Under the pieces are notes generated by a model. It did not search any database. It was not told where the DNA came from and was given only the letters and a program-made list of their open reading frames with translations. A stretch of 64,000 bases of DNA, from positions 142,019 to 206,018 of the forward strand of contig CAIPTY010000010.1 in the NCBI GenBank assembly GCA_903868145.1. Reading direction: 5' to 3'. The position numbers were made by a program, and so were the translations under genes. This document shows, piece by piece, positions 45,831 through 53,282 of this stretch. Source of the DNA: an uncultured Desulfuromonadales bacterium (lineage in GTDB: Bacteria; Desulfobacterota; Desulfuromonadia; Geobacterales; Pseudopelobacteraceae). How positions within the stretch are numbered: the stretch's first letter is position 1; every line of letters starts with the position of its first letter.

Positions 45831-47246
45831 TTGCCATCATTCATCCGCATCCAAGATCTGGCTGACATCCTGATCATGACTTTTCTGCTGTACCAGCTCT
45901 ATTCCTGGTTCCGTAGGACGCGCGCCATGCAGGTGCTGCTGGGACTGGGTGTGGTGACGCTGATCTATTTCGTGACCCGTTTTCTTGGCCTGTACATGAC
46001 TAGTTGGATCTTGCAGGAGCTTGGGACGGTGCTGATCATTCTGGTAATTGTGGTGTTCCAGGCTGAAATAAGGCAGACGCTCTATCGCTTCAGCCTGATG
46101 CGCAATTTTTTTAATCCACGTGAAACCGAACAGCACTCGAAATTTCAGGAAATTGCAGAGACACTTTTTCGACTTGCGGAAAAAAGAACCGGCGCCATTC
46201 TGGTTTTTCAACGGGGAGAATCTCTTGCGGATCTGATGCTGAACGGCGTGCATCTGGATTGCGAGATCACTCCCCAGATACTGGAAACGGTTTTCGCCGG
46301 CAACACCCCCCTGCATGACGGAGCTGTGCTGATCAGGGGGGAGCGAATTGCACTGGCAGCATGTCACCTGCCGCTTTCCACAAGCCCTGATGTCCCTCAG
46401 CATTACGGTACACGCCATCGCGCGGCACTCGGACTTTCCGAGCGATCGGATGCTATTGCGGTGGTGGTCTCGGAGGAACGCGGCGAGGTTCTGCTCGCAG
46501 AATCAGGAGAATTTCAGCTTGTCGGCAGTCCCGGCGAGCTTGTTGCGGCTCTTGAAGATGGTATCAGACCGGCCGGAGAGATGCCTCGTCCGAATGTGCA
46601 GCGAAAATTCTTCTCAAATCTGGCGCCAAAAGCGGTGTTGCTGATCATTGTGACGGCATTCTGGGTATTGATAACCTCGCGCCAGGGGCAGATCACCACC
46701 ATTTCGGCACCGGTCAGGTTCCACAGTGTTCCAGACGGGCTGGTGGTGCTGAAGAGTCATCCCGAGGAGATTGAACTCCAGCTCAAGTCCTTCTCCAGCC
46801 TTGCATCAGCACCTGCCAAGCTAGACATAGTGGCAAACATAGACCTTTCAGGTGCCCACGACGGGCAGACAGTGGTCAGGGTAAAAAACTCAGCCTTCTC
46901 TCTTCCGTCAGGCCTGGTCATTTCCTCTGTCACCCCATCTTCCATAAAAGTTGTTACCGAGAAGAGGGTGAGAAAAAAAGTGCCGGTCAGGGTCTCATTG
47001 AGGGGGAGGCTTCCCGCCTCGCTGGAAGGGTACGTGGTAGTAGCAGAACCAGCATCTGTGGATGTGGAGGGGCCGGCCGGACAGATTGCACGGGTTGAAT
47101 CGGTTGCTACGGAGGATCTTGATGCCGATCAACTGGTCAGAGGAAATGAGTACAGGAAAAACCTGCTGCTTCAATCCGACAAGGTAGTTCTGGTTCGGGA
47201 TGAAGCGGTTGTCCTCAAACTGGTTTCTCGTAAGGGAAAACGATAG
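45831..47246 (+). CDS. cdaA: Diadenylate cyclase CdaA fused to YbbR domains
   Basis: 471 aa from TTG 45831, 8 nt after AAGGAG. Three N-terminal membrane helices, then a DAC domain (about 110-255) with DGA (TPLHDGAVLIRGERIALA) and RHR (YGTRHRAALGLSERS) motifs that make c-di-AMP from two ATP. A further membrane helix (VLLIIVTAFWVLITSR, about residue 285) is followed by two YbbR-like beta domains outside the membrane. In most bacteria CdaA and its regulator CdaR/YbbR are separate genes; here they are one chain. Links cell-wall status to c-di-AMP. Confidence 0.93.
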   Translation: MPSFIRIQDLADILIMTFLLYQLYSWFRRTRAMQVLLGLGVVTLIYFVTRFLGLYMTSWILQELGTVLIILVIVVFQAEIRQTLYRFSLMRNFFNPRETEQHSKFQEIAETLFRLAEKRTGAILVFQRGESLADLMLNGVHLDCEITPQILETVFAGNTPLHDGAVLIRGERIALAACHLPLSTSPDVPQHYGTRHRAALGLSERSDAIAVVVSEERGEVLLAESGEFQLVGSPGELVAALEDGIRPAGEMPRPNVQRKFFSNLAPKAVLLIIVTAFWVLITSRQGQITTISAPVRFHSVPDGLVVLKSHPEEIELQLKSFSSLASAPAKLDIVANIDLSGAHDGQTVVRVKNSAFSLPSGLVISSVTPSSIKVVTEKRVRKKVPVRVSLRGRLPASLEGYVVVAEPASVDVEGPAGQIARVESVATEDLDADQLVRGNEYRKNLLLQSDKVVLVRDEAVVLKLVSRKGKR

Positions 47247-47378
47247 GATACCGCGGTTGGCCTGCTTATTGCTTGACCATGCATGCATTATATTTGGCAG
47301 GTAATGGTTGACATTTCGCTGAAATCGTTATACAAAGTGCAACCTATTCTGAAAAACCTCTACAAGAAAGGAGAAAAG

Positions 47379-48422
47379 ATGGCGCATATACGCTCTGTAA
47401 TCCTGGCCTGTATCCTTCTTTTTGCTGTCCCGCATGTGGTCATGGCGTCCAAGACGCATGTCGTGCGAACAACTGAATCGCTCCAATCCATAGCTCGTAA
47501 ATATCACGTAACAGTAGAAGAATTGAAAATGGTTAATAACTTCAGCAGGACCCGCGTTGAAAAGGGGGCCAGGGTTATTATCCCTTCGCACGTCGATTCC
47601 GCGTCGAAAAAATCAAAAACAGCTGAAAAATCCAAAAGCTATAAAGTATCAAAAGGGGATACGCTCCCCGGTATCGCCCGTAAGACCGGCTTGAAAATGG
47701 CCGATATCCGTCGTTTTAACGGAATCAAGGGAAACAAGGTCACTGCTGGTCAGGTGCTTGCCCTCAGGGATATATCGGTACGCGAGGAAGCTCCGCGTCC
47801 GACGCTGGCGGCAAATCGCCTGCAGCTTGTCAATCACGAGCTGCTTAGTGAGCAGGAGTATTCCAACACGCTGGCAGAATTGACCGATATCGATGGTGAG
47901 AGGCCGGTTGACCTTGCCAAGACGTTGGAGGAAAACAGCGCTGGAGTCAACAAGCTGAAAAAGACCGCCTACAGTTTTCTGGGAACACGCTACCGTTTCG
48001 GCGGAAGCAGCCGAAGCGCGCTTGACTGCTCGAGCTTTACGCAGCAGGTGTTTCGTGAGCAGAAGGTAAGCCTGCCGCGTACTGCGCGGGAGCAGTTCCA
48101 TGTTGGCAACGAGGTGATACGGGGGGATCTGCGGAAGGGCGATCTGGTTTTTTTCCAGACATATGCCCGTTTCCCCTCTCATGTAGGCATCTATCTCGGA
48201 AACCGTAAGATGATCCATGCCTCCTCACGTGATCGTCGTGTCGTGATCTCATCAATGGATACGCCCTATTATACATCCCGTTTTCTCGGAGCCCGCAGGA
48301 TAGGCAGTGTCACGTCCGACACCATCAACTTTAACGAGTTGCTGCTCGGTGTTGAGGAAGAGCGCGAGTCTGACGTGCTTGCAAATGATACACTCGGGTT
48401 GACCACGAGCCTGAATAACTGA
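47379..48422 (+). CDS. LysM-NlpC/P60 cell-wall endopeptidase
   Basis: 347 aa from ATG 47379 behind AAAGGAG; the frame extends upstream but without a better RBS. Signal peptide (VILACILLFAVPHVVMA), two LysM domains (HVVRTTESLQSIARKYHVTV; SYKVSKGDTLPGIARKTGLK), a spacer, then NlpC/P60 (YSFLGTRYRFGGSSRSALDC, SSFTQQVF; His in PSHVGIYLGN; third residue in IHASS). Cleaves peptidoglycan stem peptides in the periplasm. Ends at a strong terminator. Confidence 0.93.
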   Translation: MAHIRSVILACILLFAVPHVVMASKTHVVRTTESLQSIARKYHVTVEELKMVNNFSRTRVEKGARVIIPSHVDSASKKSKTAEKSKSYKVSKGDTLPGIARKTGLKMADIRRFNGIKGNKVTAGQVLALRDISVREEAPRPTLAANRLQLVNHELLSEQEYSNTLAELTDIDGERPVDLAKTLEENSAGVNKLKKTAYSFLGTRYRFGGSSRSALDCSSFTQQVFREQKVSLPRTAREQFHVGNEVIRGDLRKGDLVFFQTYARFPSHVGIYLGNRKMIHASSRDRRVVISSMDTPYYTSRFLGARRIGSVTSDTINFNELLLGVEEERESDVLANDTLGLTTSLNN

Positions 48423-48448
48423 GGTTTCGTGACATGAAAAGAGTACTG

Positions 48449-48479
48449 ATCCGGGCTTCCCAAGCCCGGATTTTTTTTT
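48449..48479 (+). terminator. Intrinsic terminator, 8 nt before the radical SAM start codon
   Basis: ATCCGGGCTT (48449-48458) pairs with AAGCCCGGAT (48462-48471), followed by a T-run to 48479. It ends the LysM/NlpC gene. The next ATG (48488) lies directly after the T-run, so that gene needs read-through or a promoter inside the hairpin region, and I see no RBS between. Confidence 0.88.
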
Positions 48480-48487
48480 GAACCGCC

Positions 48488-50068
48488 ATGAAAATTCTGC
48501 TTGCCTACATTTCCGGAGCCCCGGATCGCAGCGATCCCTATCTCAGCCTCCTACCCACGGGGTTGTGCTCTCTGCATGCCTGTTTACGGGAGGCTGGTTT
48601 TGACGCTGTTCTTGCCAACTTCTCCGGCTGGTCAGACACCCTTATTGCGCACCATCTCACGGATATTCAGCCCGATGTAATCGGTATTTCCCAGTGGACC
48701 CACAACCGGCACGCATCCCGGATACTCGCCGCCTCTGCCCGGAAACTGCATCCATCCAGCATCATCGTCATGGGTGGCGTTCACGCCTCCTTCAGCTACC
48801 GTGAGAACCTCAGGGAAGGGTCTCCGGTTAATTGTGTGGTACGGGGCGAGGGAGAGGATACCTTTCTGGAGCTGGTTCGCCATATCGATGAAGGCACTCC
48901 GTGGCAGGGTATCGGGGGCATCGCCTATCGATTCGACGGGGAGATTGTCGTCACTGCAGCTCGTCCCCCCCTTGCTGATCTCGACAAATTGCCCTCTGCC
49001 GCAGGTTACCTGGAGCACTCGATTGGAGTGGATCTTCAGTTGCAGCCGGAGTTCATCCTCACCAGTCGGGGGTGCCCTTCGGCATGCCATTTTTGCAGTT
49101 CTCCGGCATTCTGGGGTCGAGCGGTGCGTTTTCGTTCGCCCGCGAGTGTTGTAGATGAAATACTGTATATCCGTAAACGGTTCGGTCTGATCTACTTCTC
49201 GCTACGGGATGATACCTTCACGATTGACCGCAGCCGGACGATTGCATTCTGTCGTCTGCTGATAGAACGACACGCCCATATCATCTGGAACTGCCAGTCA
49301 CGGGTAACTGCTCTTGATGATGAGGTATTGGCCTGGATGAAGCTCGCAGGCTGCGAATGCATCCAGTTGGGGGTTGAGTCCGGTTCGTCCAGGATCCTGT
49401 CGATGCTTGGCAAAACCATTTCTGCCCGGCAGGTTGAGGTGGTTGCGAAACAGATCAGAAGGGTGGGCATAGGTCTTTCGGTGTTTCTGATATCCGATAT
49501 ACCGGGTGAGGCGGAGGAAGATACACTCCAGACGCTCGAACTGATTAAAAACATTCGTCCCGACGATGGCTATGTCTCTCCCCTGGCCTATTTCCCCGGC
49601 ACGCGACTGTTTGAAGAGGCCGTAAAAAGCGGGCGTGTCGATGGAAATGTTTTTGAGGATCATGGCAGCCCTGCACTCTACGCCTCGAAGGTAACGGGTC
49701 GGGGTACTCAACGTCTGCTGAAACACCTTGTTATTCAGCGGCAACCTGGATCGGCGCATGCTTTTGAGCAGCAGAAAAAACTGCTCGGATATTGTTGTGC
49801 GACCAATGTTCTGGCGGGCGAATGGTATCGGCAGAGAGGTAATAATCTGGCCGCAGAGCGTGAATTCAAAGAAATTTCGGAGCAGGAGCCGGATAATCCC
49901 TGGGGTTGGTATCTGCTGGGAGAACTGTTCGACGAACTGGGCAGGCATGGGAAAGCGCGGGAGTGTTATCGCAGGGTGTGCGGCTTAGTGCCGGAACATA
50001 AACCATCTTTGGATGCGTTGGCTCCCAGGTCAAAAAAAAAGCGGAGCCCGCGAGGCCCCGCTGATTGA
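48488..50068 (+). CDS. B12-binding-domain radical SAM protein with C-terminal TPR
   Basis: 526 aa. N-terminal cobalamin-binding-like Rossmann part (MKILLAYISGAPDRSDPYLS; PDVIGISQWTH; IIVMGGVHAS), radical SAM cluster motif RGCPSACHFCSS (about residue 195), DDTFTIDRSRT, QLGVESGSSRIL and SVFLISDIPGE, then a C-terminal TPR-like helix pair (NNLAAEREFKEISEQEPDNP, GRHGKARECYRRVCGL). The family includes methylthiotransferase-like and methyltransferase enzymes; product unknown. The last 12 codons (SKKKRSPRGPAD) are made of a terminator for the convergent lipoprotein gene. Confidence 0.88.
   Translation: MKILLAYISGAPDRSDPYLSLLPTGLCSLHACLREAGFDAVLANFSGWSDTLIAHHLTDIQPDVIGISQWTHNRHASRILAASARKLHPSSIIVMGGVHASFSYRENLREGSPVNCVVRGEGEDTFLELVRHIDEGTPWQGIGGIAYRFDGEIVVTAARPPLADLDKLPSAAGYLEHSIGVDLQLQPEFILTSRGCPSACHFCSSPAFWGRAVRFRSPASVVDEILYIRKRFGLIYFSLRDDTFTIDRSRTIAFCRLLIERHAHIIWNCQSRVTALDDEVLAWMKLAGCECIQLGVESGSSRILSMLGKTISARQVEVVAKQIRRVGIGLSVFLISDIPGEAEEDTLQTLELIKNIRPDDGYVSPLAYFPGTRLFEEAVKSGRVDGNVFEDHGSPALYASKVTGRGTQRLLKHLVIQRQPGSAHAFEQQKKLLGYCCATNVLAGEWYRQRGNNLAAEREFKEISEQEPDNPWGWYLLGELFDELGRHGKARECYRRVCGLVPEHKPSLDALAPRSKKKRSPRGPAD
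50032..50062 (-). terminator. Terminator of the 141-aa lipoprotein gene, inside the radical SAM 3' end
   Basis: On the minus strand AGCGGGGCC-TCG-CGGGCTCCGCT followed by nine U (A-run 50032-50040). It lies wholly within the coding end of the convergent gene. Confidence 0.85.
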
Positions 50069-50084
50069 TACAAGAACCAAGGAT

Positions 50085-50510
50085 CTATTTCACGATTCTA
50101 ATGCCCTGGATGAAGTAGATTTTTTCAAAGGTTCTGTTGAGGGTTTTGCTGTGGAAATTCTGCATCGGCGGAGCATCGGGATACTCAATGTTTTCACCCA
50201 CCTTGACCTTGAACTCCGGCATTGCCATCCAGACCTTTACCCCTTGATCGTCTGCGGCTTCAACGTAGGTATAGCCGCCCGAGTTCATGGTCTGGGTTAC
50301 TTTCCCTTTTTTCCCGGCGCCGGCGGCAGGTTCCTGCGCCTTCATGCCGGCATGGGGATCCCCGGCGGGAGCCGCTGCTGCACCAGGCTGGCCGGGTTGG
50401 GCCGGAACCGCTGCAGCGGGTTTCTGGGGAGCTTCGATTTTGGGCTTGTCATTACACCCGGCAACGGCGAGTGTGGCAATGGTAAGTAGTGCTAAGACTG
50501 ATTTTTTCAC
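50085..50510 (-). CDS. NrfJ-like small lipoprotein
   Basis: 141 aa from a GTG start behind AGGAGGT. Lipobox LAVAGC, Ala/Pro/Gly linker, then VTQTMNSGGYTYVEAADDQG, VWMAMPEFKVKVGENIEYPD and NRTFEKIYFIQGIRI. This small beta domain resembles NrfJ-related proteins found near cytochrome systems of metal reducers and may bind a metal or cytochrome partner. Periplasmic or outer-membrane anchored. Function not established. Confidence 0.75.
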   Translation of the reverse strand: MKKSVLALLTIATLAVAGCNDKPKIEAPQKPAAAVPAQPGQPGAAAAPAGDPHAGMKAQEPAAGAGKKGKVTQTMNSGGYTYVEAADDQGVKVWMAMPEFKVKVGENIEYPDAPPMQNFHSKTLNRTFEKIYFIQGIRIVK

Positions 50511-50649
50511 CTGCTACCTCCTGTATTTTTTTGTCCCGCCACTTTTATCATAATTCGATTTGAACATCCAAGAAAAAGTTTTGTGTCGCTCCGCTCCAGT
50601 AATGCGGTATACTTGCCCGGTGCATTTTACCTAAACAGGGGGGTGAAAT

Positions 50650-52134
50650 ATGTTTGAATCTGCCGAACTTGGCCACAAGATAAGCAAGGAAATCTGGAAG
50701 AAAGAGATTCCTGCCTTACGAGAGGGGTTGCTGGATGCCCAGCTTGATCTTCTTCAGACGAAAAAATTTCCGGTTATCATACTGGTGGCGGGAGTAGATT
50801 GCGGCGGCAAAGGCGAGACGGTCAACATTCTTAACGAGTGGCTGGATCCCCGTCATATTGAAACGCATGCCCTGCGCGACCTGACTGATGAGGAACTGGA
50901 ACGCCCGCAGATGTACCGCTACTGGCGGGTGCTGCCGCCCCGGGGCAAGATCGGCATTTTCATCGGAACCTGGTATTCTGCCCCGCTGGTGGAAAATGTC
51001 TACGGCGGCATCAAGAATGCCGAGCTTGATCAGCGTCTCGAGCGGATCAGCCGTTTTGAAAAAATGCTCTGCAATGAGGGTGCGCTGGTTCTCAAGTTCT
51101 GGCTTCATCTCTCGCACGATGGGCAGAAGAAGCGCCTCAAGTATCTGGAAAAAGACCCGAAGACCCGCTGGCGGGTGACGGACGGAGATTGGCAGAATTT
51201 CAAGCATTATGACCAGTTTCGCAAGGTATCGGAACGCATGCTGCGATCAACCAGCACTGCCGAATCACCGTGGATTATCGTCGAAGGGACTGATCCCCGC
51301 TACCGTTACCTGACCATCGGTAAAGCTGTTCTCAGCGCCATGCGGCAGCGCCTGGACACACCGGAACCGCCGCATCATGAGGAACCGATTCCGCCGATCA
51401 TGCCCGTTATCGACGATCTGCTGATCCTCAGGACGCTGGATATGTCCAAAACGATCGATAAAAACGAGTACGAAGGCGAGTTGGAAAAATATCAGGGGAA
51501 ACTGAATCTATTGACACGGCATTCCGGTTTCAAGAAGCTTTCAGTTGTGGTGGTATTCGAGGGCAATGATGCCGCCGGCAAGGGAGGAAGCATTCGCCGC
51601 ATAACCCAGGCTCTCGATGCCCGTCAATACCGGGTCATACCGGTTGCCGCCCCAACCGAAGAGGAGCGGGCACAGCCCTATTTGTGGCGTTTCTGGCGGA
51701 GTATACCCCGCAAGGGGCGGTTTGCCATTTTTGACCGTTCCTGGTACGGACGGGTGCTGGTGGAACGGGTTGAGGGGTACTGTGACCGGGGCGACTGGAT
51801 GCGGGCGTATGGCGAGATCAACGACTTTGAGGAGCAATTGGTTCGCAATCAGACGGTTGTGGTCAAATTCTGGCTCTCGGTTACGCAGCAGGAACAGCTC
51901 AGACGCTTCAAGGAACGCGAGAAGATCGGTTTCAAGCGGTTCAAGATTACCGATGAAGACTGGCGTAACCGGGAGAAATGGGATCAGTACGAGCTGGCCG
52001 TCTGTGACATGATTGACCGTACCAGTACGGAAATAGCGCCCTGGACTCTGGTAGAGGCAAACGACAAGAACTTTGCCCGCATCAAAGTTATGAAGACGCT
52101 CTGCGAGAGGATTGAGCAAGCCCTGGAGAAGTAA
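50650..52134 (+). CDS. pap: Polyphosphate:AMP phosphotransferase (two-domain PPK2)
   Basis: 494 aa with two PPK2 domains in tandem. N-terminal copy: VAGVDCGGKGETVNILNEWL, PQMYRYWRVLPPRGKIGIF, TWYSAPLVENV. C-terminal copy: VFEGNDAAGKGGSIRRITQA, PYLWRFWRSIPRKGRFAIFD, RSWYGRVLVERVEG. The second keeps the full Walker A and the DRSWYGR lid; the first has diverged (C for A in GNDAAGKG). It phosphorylates AMP to ADP using polyphosphate. Monocistronic between two terminators. Confidence 0.94.
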   Translation: MFESAELGHKISKEIWKKEIPALREGLLDAQLDLLQTKKFPVIILVAGVDCGGKGETVNILNEWLDPRHIETHALRDLTDEELERPQMYRYWRVLPPRGKIGIFIGTWYSAPLVENVYGGIKNAELDQRLERISRFEKMLCNEGALVLKFWLHLSHDGQKKRLKYLEKDPKTRWRVTDGDWQNFKHYDQFRKVSERMLRSTSTAESPWIIVEGTDPRYRYLTIGKAVLSAMRQRLDTPEPPHHEEPIPPIMPVIDDLLILRTLDMSKTIDKNEYEGELEKYQGKLNLLTRHSGFKKLSVVVVFEGNDAAGKGGSIRRITQALDARQYRVIPVAAPTEEERAQPYLWRFWRSIPRKGRFAIFDRSWYGRVLVERVEGYCDRGDWMRAYGEINDFEEQLVRNQTVVVKFWLSVTQQEQLRRFKEREKIGFKRFKITDEDWRNREKWDQYELAVCDMIDRTSTEIAPWTLVEANDKNFARIKVMKTLCERIEQALEK

Positions 52135-52156
52135 TTTTATCTGACAGGATACATAA

Positions 52157-52193
52157 AAAACGCTTTCCGGGCAGCCGGGAGGCGTTTTTTTTT
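52157..52193 (+). terminator. Intrinsic terminator after PPK2 gene
   Basis: AAAACGC-TTT-CCGG-GCAG-CCGG-GAG-GCGTTTTTTTT: nested stem with a long T-run on the plus strand, 25 nt past the stop. Confidence 0.88.
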
Positions 52194-52415
52194 AAGTTGT
52201 GCCAGATGTCACGACTTGATTGTGAGGCATATATGTGGTAGGGGCGGATTGCGCAGATTCGACAATTTTTTCATGGACAGCAGTTGGTATACGAGCGGTA
52301 ATTCGTTGCTCTGAAATTTTTTGTGGCATGGTGCAGCACATCCTGAAGGGATCACAATAAGGTGGTATCAAAATGGTAACAAGTAATCCAAATCACGGTA
52401 GGAGAAATTAAGAAC

Positions 52416-52925
52416 GTGATACGAACAGTGATCGTAGATGTTGAAACTACCGGCATGTCGGCCCAGCGGGGAGGCAGAGTGATAGAAGTTGGAGCGGTTG
52501 CAATTGTGGGCGGCTCCATTGTTGATGAGTTTGATACTCTGATAGACACTGGCGCAGCAATAAGCTATGGCGCGTTCCGCGTGCACGGCATCTCCGAAGA
52601 GATGCTCGTTGGTAAACCTCTGTCTTGTGATGTCTGGAAGAATTTTCTGGGGTTTGTGGGTAACGCCCTGCTGGTTGCTCATAACGCCGCTTTCGATAGT
52701 TCTTTTGTTCGGCATGAAGTTGCGCTTCTGGGGGAAAGGTTGCCAAACAACTGGCACTGTACCGTCCGGTTGGCGCGCAGGCATCTGCCGCATCTGCCGA
52801 ATCACAAACTGGACACAGTGTATCGCCATCTTTTCGGTGCATTGCCGTCAGCGCTGCGGCGTCACCGGGCGCTGGATGATGCCAGGCTGGCGGCGCGGAT
52901 ATGGCTAGAATTGGGGAAGAAATAG
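52416..52925 (+). CDS. DnaQ-like DEDDh 3'-5' exonuclease
   Basis: 169 aa from GTG 52416 with AGGAG about 12 nt upstream. ExoI VIVDVETTGMS, ExoII AHNAAFDSSFVRHE and ExoIII HRALDDARLAARI give the complete D-E-D-D-H set. Free-standing, no polymerase domain. It could be a general exonuclease such as an epsilon paralogue. It lies about 360 nt upstream of cas3 on the same strand; in some type I-E systems a DnaQ domain is fused to Cas2 and trims prespacers, so a role in adaptation is possible but only inferred. Confidence 0.88.
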   Translation: MIRTVIVDVETTGMSAQRGGRVIEVGAVAIVGGSIVDEFDTLIDTGAAISYGAFRVHGISEEMLVGKPLSCDVWKNFLGFVGNALLVAHNAAFDSSFVRHEVALLGERLPNNWHCTVRLARRHLPHLPNHKLDTVYRHLFGALPSALRRHRALDDARLAARIWLELGKK

Positions 52926-53282
52926 CGGCGTCAAAATTACTGCTATTTTTTAACGTATGACGCTATTTGGGGGAGGTACACGGATATAGTGCAACAGTTT
53001 TAAAAAATGGAACCCCTTCAAAATTAAGGTTGGAAAATGAACTATTAGAAATCTATGTGAAGCAGAAGTTGTGTGATAGGGTCGGTGCGGAATGGGAGTT
53101 CCCATTGCTTTTTTGCATCTCATTCAAAGACGACATGAACTCGTAGGGACGACGGCGCTTCCTCGCCCAGTCACTGGCGGGCTTCATCCGGCACCACAGT
53201 GGGGTTTATTGAGTCGGTTTGAAAGTATGTTGGATTTGCGGGGGATTGATTTTGTATTTCGGGAGAAGGGGGAGAAAAAATA
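52926..53282. other. Region upstream of cas3, no complete gene
   Basis: About 357 nt. On the plus strand a frame without a start codon (after TGA near 52962 to TAG near 53144) reads GEVHGYSATVLKNGTPSKLR, LENELLEIYVKQKLCDRVGA, EWEFPLLFCISF and looks protein-like, possibly a gene scrap. The rest is probably the cas promoter region; a GGGGGAG RBS precedes cas3. Confidence 0.35.

Noticed and set aside
50034..50068. Frameshift or truncation at the end of the radical SAM gene
   Set aside because: The odd basic tail is explained by the overlapping terminator; no sign of a lost domain.
52960..53146. Protein-like frame upstream of cas3
   Set aside because: No start codon or recognised family; kept only as a description of the gap.
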